A stretch of 64,000 nt of DNA, taken from the NCBI RefSeq assembly GCF_000472525.1, contig NZ_AWZT01000037.1, positions 1 through 64,000 on the forward strand, in the 5' to 3' direction. Of the stretch, positions 54,354 through 61,740 are shown in pieces (positions within the stretch are counted from its first letter, which is position 1; the number at the start of each line of letters is the position of its first letter). The notes beneath the pieces were generated by a model that saw only the letters and a program-made list of their open reading frames with translations, did no database searches and was not told the origin of the DNA. This stretch comes from Paraburkholderia dilworthii (GTDB lineage Bacteria; Pseudomonadota; Gammaproteobacteria; Burkholderiales; Burkholderiaceae). The position numbers were made by a program, and so were the translations under genes.

Positions 54354-55184
54354 TTGAATACGGCATTTCTCAAAGATTCAGGGGACCTCGCAGCACTGTT
54401 GCAGGTGGCGGACGTTGACGACCTCGATGCGCTGGTCGACTACATCACCGACAACGGCAGCGGGCGCGTGGCCCTTGCCAAGGATGTGCGCGAGCGCTTT
54501 GTCGCCTGCAAGAATGCGCGCAACTATCGAGCGGCTGACCGCGGTGCGATTGCCAGTGAAATACTGCTTTTTGGTGGCAACTCGGTTGCCAACCTGTTCC
54601 GGGGCGGCAAGGGCGTGTCCTACAACGAACTTGCAGGCGACGTCGGTGTACACCTGAAGGTGACTTTCGCCAAGGGCGCCGACGCGCGAACGATTGAAGA
54701 AGCCATCGTCGCAAAGCTGTACAGCGATGCGGTCGCAAAAATGTCGTCCGACGAACTGCGAGAGTTCATGGCGACCATGGGCGCGTTCAGAGCAGCGACC
54801 GGGATGACTGCCGGAATGAGTGTTTACGCAATGTCAATGGTCGTCGCGAGCGCCATGGCCTCTACAGTAATTGGCCGCGGGTTACCGCTTGCCATGAGCG
54901 TCATCGCTTCGCGCGGCGCTGGCGTTCTTCTTGGCCCGTTCGGCGTAGCCCTCTCCGGCATATGGACGGTTGCCGAGCTCGCCAGTGCCGCCTATCGTGT
55001 CACTGTTCCCTGCGTCGTTCAAATTGCGCACATTCGGCAGAAGGCCCTGCAAAAGGCTCTTGAATGCCGCTGCAGCAAGTGTACGAAAATCAACGCACCG
55101 GAGGCAAAATTCTGCTCTGAGTGCGGCAATCCCATGCCTCAGAAGACCGTCCCGTCGACAGCACTAGCAACGTCGAGTTTTTAA
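54354..55184 (+). CDS. YaaW/UPF0174-like protein with C-terminal zinc ribbon, fourth gene of operon
   Basis: A 276-residue protein. The N-terminal 130 residues (DLAALLQVADVDDLDALVDY, ILLFGGNSVANLFRGGKGVS, YNELAGDVGVHLKV) and the hydrophobic stretch ending AYRVTVPCVVQIAHIRQKAL match the layout of E. coli YaaW (UPF0174). Unlike YaaW it carries a C-terminal zinc ribbon, with cysteines in CRCSKC and FCSECG. The start is probably the TTG at 54354 after AGGGATTGAA; a TTG at 54348 is possible. A strong terminator follows. YaaW function is unknown. Confidence 0.82.
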   Translation: MNTAFLKDSGDLAALLQVADVDDLDALVDYITDNGSGRVALAKDVRERFVACKNARNYRAADRGAIASEILLFGGNSVANLFRGGKGVSYNELAGDVGVHLKVTFAKGADARTIEEAIVAKLYSDAVAKMSSDELREFMATMGAFRAATGMTAGMSVYAMSMVVASAMASTVIGRGLPLAMSVIASRGAGVLLGPFGVALSGIWTVAELASAAYRVTVPCVVQIAHIRQKALQKALECRCSKCTKINAPEAKFCSECGNPMPQKTVPSTALATSSF

Positions 55185-55213
55185 GGTATTAAGACGCGCT
55201 CGCGTGTAATGTG

Positions 55214-55252
55214 AAAGGCACACCCCGATACCGTCGTGGGTGTGCCTTTTTT
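55214..55252 (+). terminator. Rho-independent terminator of the four-gene operon
   Basis: AAAGGCACACCC (55214-55225) pairs with GGGTGTGCCTTT (55238-55249) and continues into TTT. It lies 30 bases after the YaaW-like stop and closes the operon. Confidence 0.92.
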
Positions 55253-55325
55253 ATTAGAGCAGTCGCTCACGAGCACTATTTGCGTGGTCCAATGCCTTGC
55301 GATACGATGCCGCACGCACCGGGAT

Positions 55326-55562
55326 TCAGCCTTTGCAGGACGCGTTCTGCGCCTGTGCCAGCAGCTTGGGCAAACGTGCCATACGCGCTCGCTGCCCCGG
55401 AGTCAGCCCAGAGGTCGCGTCAATCTGGGCCACTCTTGCTCGCCAATACTGCATTCCAAGTACCGCGGTCACCTCGCTGACTGACAGCACGAATTCGAGA
55501 TGTGCTAGAGCCTGGTCGATGTTCTTCGCAGTGTATGGACTGACCGCAGTCTCAGCTTTCAC
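55326..55562 (-). CDS. Small hypothetical protein
   Basis: A 78-residue frame with good composition: NIDQALAHLEFVLSVSEVTA, LGMQYWRARVAQIDATSGLT and a basic helical end RARMARLPKLLAQ. It starts at a GTG at 55562 with only a weak ribosome site. It looks like a small helical protein of the kind common in Burkholderia but is not a family I can name. Palindrome site 3 lies about 70 bases upstream. Confidence 0.5.
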   Translation of the reverse strand: MKAETAVSPYTAKNIDQALAHLEFVLSVSEVTAVLGMQYWRARVAQIDATSGLTPGQRARMARLPKLLAQAQNASCKG

Positions 55563-55589
55563 TACATCCGGATTGCTCGAAATTTTTTA

Positions 55590-55614
55590 GCTCCTGTTGA
55601 GTTGCAACAGGAGC
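55590..55614. other. Hairpin downstream of WYL gene
   Basis: GCTCCTGTTG (55590-55599) pairs perfectly with CAACAGGAGC (55605-55614) with a five-base loop. On the minus strand it follows the WYL stop by 45 bases but is trailed by A, not T, so it is not a standard terminator. Confidence 0.6.
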
Positions 55615-55630
55615 ATTCTTCCTGCCCAGT

Positions 55631-55647
55631 GGGACAAAACCTGTCCG
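55631..55647. promoter_or_regulatory. GGGACA-N5-TGTCCG site (site 3)
   Basis: GGGACAAAACCTGTCCG is a one-mismatch copy of the palindromes at 51360 and 51452. It lies between the WYL stop and the small minus-strand ORF, so it may control the latter. Confidence 0.5.
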
Positions 55648-55658
55648 CCGAAAAGACG

Positions 55659-56738
55659 CTAGCGCGCAACAGTAGGTGCGATTACGTGTCCGTAGCGCGT
55701 GGCGAGTCTGTGATATTCGGCAGCAAATTCTTCGCGCAGGGCCGCCGGAGCGAGGATTTCCACGCTCGCACCGAAAGAGCGTAGCCACCAGCGCAACTTC
55801 AGACTCGGGATGACCGTGCCAGTCACCATCATCCGCCCGTCAGCAAGCGTCTCGATTTGCTGGTCCTTCGACATGGGCGTTTCGCGGAGATGATTTCCAG
55901 CGTGGCCGTCAAAGGCAATACTCAGCTGGACCGCCGGCTGGGTCAGAAAGTTAAACGCCTGCTCGCTCCCAATATAGTCGCGCAGACTGAAATCTTCGGG
56001 GTAAGCGAACGATTTATCCGATTCGGTTGCCGACACAATCCGGTCGAGACGGAAAAGGCTGCGCAGCCACCTAATTTTCGGCTTGTCCCTGCGTGGCTCG
56101 AACGAAGGGTCTTGCGCGACCATGTACATCACGCCCGCGGACTCAACCAGCGCGAGCGGCCATAGTGTCTTCGGTTTCAGGTCCTCGGTCTCAGGCTTAC
56201 CCGCTGGCCGGTACTTCACCGAAACTTCTCTTTCGAAGAAAGTTGCTGTCGCGACAATGTGGAAAATACCCTCATGCAGATTTGGGCGGCAAAGAGCAAA
56301 GGTGCCGTCGACTGAGTCGACCTTGTCGGGCCAAGCCCGATAAATCCGACTATCTTCTTTCTCCTGCGAAAGGCGGATTTCGGCGGCTGCGAAAAGCGGC
56401 TCGATGTCCTTGGTAACGGCGGCAGGCAGCTTGTTGCGCGCGAAGCGCTGCAAAATGTGAAACGCGACAGCTTCGGAAGCACCCATTAGACTCGCGCTAT
56501 CGCGCGCACCTTGCAACCACGGTTTTCGCTGCCAGAGTAGTTCCCGACCGTTCGACGTTGATAGAACGAGTTTTTTCTTCTCCAGCTTCACCAGTTCGCG
56601 CAAAACCTTCTTCGGGTATTTCGTGCGATGCCCGCGTTCCTCAAGTAGTTGGCGGACTTCGGGTGTGGCCATCCAGGACGTCCCATCGCGTTCTGTCGGC
56701 AGTATCCGGAGTATTGCTTCGTCAAGCGTTGTAGTCAT
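55659..56738 (-). CDS. WYL-domain transcriptional regulator
   Basis: A 359-residue protein. The N-terminus is a winged helix (DEAILRILPTERDGTSWMAT, RTKYPKKVLRELVKLEKKKL). The central WYL domain reads LWPLALVESAGVMYMVAQD and RWLRSLFRLDRIVSATES; the signature WYL residues are replaced by MYM but the surrounding pattern holds. A WCX-like C-terminus follows. Such BrxR/CapW-type regulators control phage-defence operons. The ATG at 56738 follows GAGGACC; the upstream part of the frame is not coding. It is divergent from zorA and the likely regulator of Zorya. Confidence 0.88.
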   Translation of the reverse strand: MTTTLDEAILRILPTERDGTSWMATPEVRQLLEERGHRTKYPKKVLRELVKLEKKKLVLSTSNGRELLWQRKPWLQGARDSASLMGASEAVAFHILQRFARNKLPAAVTKDIEPLFAAAEIRLSQEKEDSRIYRAWPDKVDSVDGTFALCRPNLHEGIFHIVATATFFEREVSVKYRPAGKPETEDLKPKTLWPLALVESAGVMYMVAQDPSFEPRRDKPKIRWLRSLFRLDRIVSATESDKSFAYPEDFSLRDYIGSEQAFNFLTQPAVQLSIAFDGHAGNHLRETPMSKDQQIETLADGRMMVTGTVIPSLKLRWWLRSFGASVEILAPAALREEFAAEYHRLATRYGHVIAPTVAR

Positions 56739-56825
56739 TGGTCCTCGCGTACATTCTTCTTGCTTTCCGCTCTTGTCGTTCGCGACTGTCGAGACGATAG
56801 CCGAGTGGGCATCATATACGCTTCC

Positions 56826-56857
56826 GGGCCACTTTTCGGGCCATTCGGCCCTATAAT
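56826..56857 (+). promoter_or_regulatory. Candidate zorA promoter with GGGCC repeats
   Basis: TATAAT at 56852-56857 is a consensus -10 without a good -35 at 17 bases. It is preceded by GGGCCA at 56826 and again at 56838, the second forming the palindrome GGGCCATTCGGCCC. Such repeats over the spacer suggest operator control, possibly by the WYL protein. The motif is seen; the role is inferred. Confidence 0.5.
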
Positions 56858-56917
56858 CCATTTCGCGAATTGCCTTTCAAAGGCCGCCTACTTCACCGGT
56901 TTGAATACCGTTCGCTG

Positions 56918-56989
56918 ATGCAAGAATATGAAAACCCGCCGGTGACGAGTGGGAAAACGAGAGACCAGACACTGGACGCCCGTGCATAA
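56918..56989 (+). CDS. Possible 23-codon leader peptide before zorA
   Basis: ATG at 56918 opens a 23-codon frame (MQEYENPPVTSGKTRDQTLD and three more) ending TAA at 56987-56989, three bases before the GTG proposed for zorA. The spacing would allow translational coupling. There is no clear ribosome site, so it may be chance. Confidence 0.25.
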   Translation: MQEYENPPVTSGKTRDQTLDARA

Positions 56990-56992
56990 AGC

Positions 56993-59290
56993 GTGAGCAA
57001 ACGCTCTGCACCCGCCGATGCCGCCGCGAGGCGTCCAGGCCAAACTTACGGGTATCAAATGACCGACCGGCTTGTAAATTTCCTGGCCGCCTTCAATCCG
57101 GCCTTGCGTGAGCTGTCCGGCTTTCCTTTGGCCGTTTTCTGTCTCGTCCTGCTGCTTACCGTTTTATTCGTTGCGGGGTACGCGTGGAAAGGCTCGCAGG
57201 TATGGTGGCAACTCCGTGCGGTAATACGCGGCGTCAGGCAGGCCGGCGTGCGCCCGGACCCGGACGAAGTTGGCAAACACTTCAATCGCGCGCCGCTGAA
57301 ACACCTTTGGTTGGAATATCGGGATACCCTTCATCCGCTGCGTCGCACCGCCAACGGAACTCCAGAGACCCGGGCGACGCTTCCCGCAGAGACCTATTTC
57401 ACTCGAGACGTGCTGGTTGATGCGCGACTGTTTGACGATTTCGCGAGGCACCTTCCCGGCATCCTGACAGGTCTCGGCATCATCGGAACATTCGCGGGTC
57501 TCCTGCAGGGCTTAAGTGGGTTTGACCCGTCCAACCCGACAAAAGCGGTCTCCGGTCTCACGCCGCTTCTCGCCGGGGTTTCCCACGCATTCATTGCCTC
57601 CGCAGTTGCGATTTGCTGCGCGATGGGCGTCACCTTTCTAAGTCGCCTGACGCTCGCTTACCTGTATGGTCTGGTCGAAAAACTGAATCACGCGATTGAC
57701 GCGCTCTACAACACGGGAGCGGGCGAGGAATATCTCGCGCGACTCGTTCACGCTTCCGAAAAGAGTGAGGCGCACGCGGCCCAGCTCAAGGACGCGATGG
57801 TGGAAGACCTGAGCCGCATGATGACGAATCTGGTCGAGCGCCAGATTGAAGCGCAGGCGAAGGCGTCCGTGATGCTTGGCGAACACATCGGACAGACCAT
57901 CAACAGTACACTCGCTGCGCCGCTCCAACGAATGACCGATGCGATGGAGCAAACGAGCCGCGGAAACGGTGAGGCTGTCAATGGGATGCTTGAATCGATG
58001 CTGACGAGCTTTATGGCCAAGCTCGAAGACACCTTTGGCGGCCAGATGCGCGGCGCGAACGAACAGATTGAGCGCTCGCTGGGTGCCATGCAAGCGGTTC
58101 AGGATTCCATGCAACGATTGCTGGGTGACATCTCAAGAACCAATGAGCACGCGTCGACCCAAGTCACGGGGAAGCTCGAAGAGGCCCTTGCGCATGCATC
58201 TGCGAACCAGGAGCTGATGACCACGCAGATGCGGGACTTCGTAAATGAGTTCCGGCAACTGGTCGCCGACGAGCATAGCAAGTCCAGGCAGGTGATGGAC
58301 GACACCGTTGGTCAGGTGATGGCGCGTGTCAACGACACGCTTCAGAGTCTCGCGGACAGCAGGAGCCAGTCGACGCAGCAGGAACAGCAGCGCAATGAAT
58401 CGCTGGGCCGCCGAACCGAAGAAATCATCAGCGGCCTCTCGGGCCACCAGGAAATGATGGCTACGCAGTTGCGCCAGTTTGCGGCGGAACTGGGCACCGG
58501 TGCCGCAAAACAGCAGGACTTAAATAGCCAGGCAATGAACGATGTGGTCGGCCGGGTTCTGCAAGAAGTATCCGCGTCCGTCGCCCAGTTGCAGGCAACA
58601 CGAGACGCGGCGGCAACTCAGGACCAGGCACGGAACGAGGCACTTACGCGTCGCACCGAAGAAGTCGTCAGCAACCTTTCCGCACAACTGAAAGCCATGA
58701 CCGAAGCGGTCACTGGCCAGATTGCGCGCACACAAGCCAATATCGATGCGCTTCAGGCCGTCAGCATCCGGGCAATCGACGGGATGAATAACGGTGCGGC
58801 GGCCATGAATACGGCGGCGAACCGGTTTGAAACCGCAGGCGCTTCCGTCACTACCGTGTTCGAGAAATCAGTGGCGGTCGCGGCCGACTTGCAGCGCGCC
58901 ACTTCGGCGCTTCAGTCGGCGTCGACTACGGTCACACAGGCATTCCAGCAGTATGACCGCACCCGTGAGACCGTCCAAGAATATGTTGGCATCCTGAAGG
59001 GTCTCGTCGAGTCCGCAGGAAAAGAAGCCGGACTGACGCAATCCATGCTCACGGACCTTGAAGGGATTGTTCAAACGCTACGCGAGGCGGAACGGCAAGC
59101 TACCGAGTATCTGAACGGTGTCAACCAGACGCTCGCCGAGTCTTTCGAGCAGTTTGGCAACGCCATGACCAACCAACTGCGTCAGACCATCGGAGAGACG
59201 GACCGCCATCTCGGTCATGGGGTCCAGCAACTGACCGGCGTCGTCCAGGAGCTCGGCATCGCCCTTCAGCGCATGAAGCGCGCGGCGTAA
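56993..59290 (+). CDS. zorA: Zorya system protein ZorA (MotA/ExbB-like channel with coiled-coil tail)
   Basis: A 765-residue inner-membrane protein. A first membrane helix (FPLAVFCLVLLLTVLFVAGY) is followed by a MotA/TolQ/ExbB-type pair (LPGILTGLGIIGTFAGLLQG, SHAFIASAVAICCAMGVTFL). From about residue 245 on, a very long coiled-coil tail has repeated blocks such as NEALTRRTEEVVSNL and NESLGRRTEEIISGL. This is ZorA: a proton-driven rotor partner whose intracellular tail signals phage attack. It starts at a GTG at 56993, or at an ATG at 57059 that begins MTDRLVNFL. It is the first gene of a tight zorABCD operon. Confidence 0.93.
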   Translation: MSKRSAPADAAARRPGQTYGYQMTDRLVNFLAAFNPALRELSGFPLAVFCLVLLLTVLFVAGYAWKGSQVWWQLRAVIRGVRQAGVRPDPDEVGKHFNRAPLKHLWLEYRDTLHPLRRTANGTPETRATLPAETYFTRDVLVDARLFDDFARHLPGILTGLGIIGTFAGLLQGLSGFDPSNPTKAVSGLTPLLAGVSHAFIASAVAICCAMGVTFLSRLTLAYLYGLVEKLNHAIDALYNTGAGEEYLARLVHASEKSEAHAAQLKDAMVEDLSRMMTNLVERQIEAQAKASVMLGEHIGQTINSTLAAPLQRMTDAMEQTSRGNGEAVNGMLESMLTSFMAKLEDTFGGQMRGANEQIERSLGAMQAVQDSMQRLLGDISRTNEHASTQVTGKLEEALAHASANQELMTTQMRDFVNEFRQLVADEHSKSRQVMDDTVGQVMARVNDTLQSLADSRSQSTQQEQQRNESLGRRTEEIISGLSGHQEMMATQLRQFAAELGTGAAKQQDLNSQAMNDVVGRVLQEVSASVAQLQATRDAAATQDQARNEALTRRTEEVVSNLSAQLKAMTEAVTGQIARTQANIDALQAVSIRAIDGMNNGAAAMNTAANRFETAGASVTTVFEKSVAVAADLQRATSALQSASTTVTQAFQQYDRTRETVQEYVGILKGLVESAGKEAGLTQSMLTDLEGIVQTLREAERQATEYLNGVNQTLAESFEQFGNAMTNQLRQTIGETDRHLGHGVQQLTGVVQELGIALQRMKRAA

Positions 59291-59294
59291 CGTC

Positions 59295-60005
59295 ATGTTT
59301 CCGCGAATCGTACTCAAACGTCCGGGCAAGTCCGAAGGTGAAAGTCCCTTCTGGATTTCCTTTTCGGACCTGATGTCCGCATTGATGACCCTGTTCTTGG
59401 TCGTGATGGCCGCGACGCTTATCACTGTCACCAAGAGCGTCTCGACCGTTGAGCAAAGGAAGATACAGCGCGAAACGGACATCCGGGAACTGATGGCGCA
59501 AATCAAGGAAGTGTCGCGGCAGTTTCCAGAGGTAAAGGTCAATGAAACCACTTATCGCATCGACCTCGGTGACATTGTCCGGTTCGATAGTGGACGGTCA
59601 GACATCTCGACCAGCGGGGCGACATTCCTTCGCAACTACGTACCGGTTCTTCTCAAGGCGCAACAGACAGATATTGGCCGGAAATGGATTCGCCGCATTG
59701 TCGTGGAAGGGTTTACCGACCAGGACGGCAGCTATCTATACAACCTGGGGCTGAGCCTCGACCGCAGCCGGCGTGTGGTTTGTTCACTTTTCGCACTACC
59801 AAGCCGAGACGAGACGCCTTTGAGCGTTGGTCAAAAAACGCAGATTCGTGACCTGTTCCTTGTCGGTGGATACTCGTTCAACTCTACGAAGGAGTCCAAG
59901 GAAGCGAGTCGCCGGGTCGAACTGAAGGTTGAGTTCTGGGCGCTGGACGAACAGCCCTCCGCACTGCCCGCGCCCGTGTCGAAGGAGTTTGGGCAATGCA
60001 GCTAG
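59295..60005 (+). CDS. zorB: Zorya system protein ZorB (MotB/OmpA-like)
   Basis: A 236-residue protein. PFWISFSDLMSALMTLFLVV gives one membrane helix with the proton-carrying aspartate at about residue 25. A periplasmic OmpA-like peptidoglycan-binding domain follows, with VRFDSGRSDISTSGATFLRN and IVVEGFTDQDGSYLYNLGLS then DRSRRVV. It anchors ZorA to the cell wall and completes the ion channel. It starts four bases after the zorA stop and overlaps zorC by ten bases. Confidence 0.95.
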   Translation: MFPRIVLKRPGKSEGESPFWISFSDLMSALMTLFLVVMAATLITVTKSVSTVEQRKIQRETDIRELMAQIKEVSRQFPEVKVNETTYRIDLGDIVRFDSGRSDISTSGATFLRNYVPVLLKAQQTDIGRKWIRRIVVEGFTDQDGSYLYNLGLSLDRSRRVVCSLFALPSRDETPLSVGQKTQIRDLFLVGGYSFNSTKESKEASRRVELKVEFWALDEQPSALPAPVSKEFGQCS

Positions 60006-61738
60006 GTGCCGACGCACTCTCCCTTCTGAAGTCGGCGCTCGACCGAAAGCTTGTCGCTTTCAGTTCGGACTGGAAGGAACTGGGACAGCCGGCACTGGTG
60101 GAAAAAGCGAGTGAGCAGGCGAAGCGGACTTTTCAAGAATACGCGAGTGCGCGCCCCTCGGCGCACGATGCCTACGCATCTGCGCTCGCCTTCCTACGCG
60201 GACACGAACTCGACGAATCACAGAAGGATACAGTTGCAAGCGCGCTAAACCAGGCAGTTTCAGAGCGCCAGGGAGCGAGGCCGATAGGCAGCGACAGGCT
60301 GACGGCACTTTTCAGATACTACGAGGACGAAGCAGTTGCCGGTACTTTGTGGCGTCTGACCTGGTTCGGCTTGCTGGTGTCGTATTTCTCGTACGACCCG
60401 CTCTCCGCTCGGGGGATTGAACACGATGGCTGGCTGTTGCTGAGGAAGCTTCTTGCTACGACCTGGTCTCATATCGACAGCGCTAGTGGCAATGCGACGG
60501 TCCCCGATTGGCTTGCCGCTTTACGACGACACCCCGCACTTATCAGCGAAAGGGCTGCAGACGAATTTGCGGACCATTATCTTGCCGGTGACCGGACTAC
60601 CCTTGATTTGATTGTTGAGAACGTCGGTATCCCGGAGAGCAGCTGGTTCTGGCACTCACTGGTCCTCAGTGCAGTGAAGACTAGCGCCGGCTATGGGGAC
60701 GAACGGTTCGTGGCCCACATACCGCGCCTGATTGCGCTTATCAAATCTCGTCCTGTGTTTCGTGATGAAGCCCTCGAAATCCTTCTCGCGCGATACCACC
60801 GCATTCCTGGGCATCCCGTTCACCACGAATTGCGAGATTACGTTGTCGGCAAGGATGTGTGGCGCAATCCGAAATTGAAGGCGGCAGGCATTGCGACGGC
60901 CTGGAATCGCGTGCCCGACTCCGTTTGGCGAATGGTCTTGCAGTGGGTAAACGAAGGCAACCTGCGGGACTTTTTCGATGTACTGGCTGCCCGGAATAGT
61001 GCCGATGAGGGCCGGCTTGCGTTCTGGAGCCGCTACATGCGACAGATTTCGTGGACGCGCCTGATTTTCAGTAACGAAACGGTGTTACTCGCGCGAAGCA
61101 ACCGGGGAATCCGGGAGCTTATCGCCCGAGAGGCTGGAGCGTACGCGACGCTGTATGGGAACAAGAACATTGATGCGTTCATCATGCAGATTGGCGAGTA
61201 CATCATTGTCGAGTTCAGCACTACGGGCAACGCCGCGTACGTCTACGATTCTGCAACCCTCCGGTTCGACAGATATTCACCGACTTATCACGGCGGCACC
61301 GAGGATTTGCGCTACGGATTTCGCACTGGAGCCCGATGTCGAATCATCCATAATGCGGGCTGGCAGTCCAGCGCGGCGCACGAACTGGCTCGGCTTGGCA
61401 TTCGTCCCGACGAGGATATAAAGCAGTCACGACTGCCCCGTCCCACCTTAGTAGAAAAGCGACAAATCAAGACGCCGCCCCAATCGGGGCTGGCAGGACC
61501 GAGATGGGTTTCGCCCACCGTTCCCTCCCGAGTCGCCACTCAAACACCTTTTTCCATGGCAGCGCTGGAAGCCCATGTCGAGCAATACATTGGTGCCTAC
61601 GTCGATGACAGGCGCCAAGCCGCCGGCGGCCGACTATGGGTTGAAGACCCGCGACAGGACATAGCGCTTGGCAGACAGCTGAAAGCGTGGGGCTTCAAGT
61701 GGGCTAACTCACGTTCGGCGTGGTATTACGCGGAGTAA
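59996..61738 (+). CDS. zorC: Zorya system protein ZorC (EH-signature domain)
   Basis: A 580-residue cytoplasmic protein that replaces the HNH nuclease ZorE of type II systems. Its position between zorB and zorD and its length fit ZorC. Residues 330-450 include RLAFWSRYMRQISWTRLIFS and IREYIIVEFSTTGNAAYVYD-like segments of the EH-signature domain. The C-terminus QLKAWGFKWANSRSAWYY resembles a small nucleic-acid-binding module. ZorC is thought to sense or bind DNA upon ZorAB activation. It overlaps zorB and ends two bases before zorD. Confidence 0.9.
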   Translation: MQLGADALSLLKSALDRKLVAFSSDWKELGQPALVEKASEQAKRTFQEYASARPSAHDAYASALAFLRGHELDESQKDTVASALNQAVSERQGARPIGSDRLTALFRYYEDEAVAGTLWRLTWFGLLVSYFSYDPLSARGIEHDGWLLLRKLLATTWSHIDSASGNATVPDWLAALRRHPALISERAADEFADHYLAGDRTTLDLIVENVGIPESSWFWHSLVLSAVKTSAGYGDERFVAHIPRLIALIKSRPVFRDEALEILLARYHRIPGHPVHHELRDYVVGKDVWRNPKLKAAGIATAWNRVPDSVWRMVLQWVNEGNLRDFFDVLAARNSADEGRLAFWSRYMRQISWTRLIFSNETVLLARSNRGIRELIAREAGAYATLYGNKNIDAFIMQIGEYIIVEFSTTGNAAYVYDSATLRFDRYSPTYHGGTEDLRYGFRTGARCRIIHNAGWQSSAAHELARLGIRPDEDIKQSRLPRPTLVEKRQIKTPPQSGLAGPRWVSPTVPSRVATQTPFSMAALEAHVEQYIGAYVDDRRQAAGGRLWVEDPRQDIALGRQLKAWGFKWANSRSAWYYAE

Positions 61739-61740
61739 GG

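Noticed and set aside
55590..55614. Terminator for the WYL gene
   Set aside because: The stem is perfect but is followed by A bases in the direction of transcription, so intrinsic termination is not supported.
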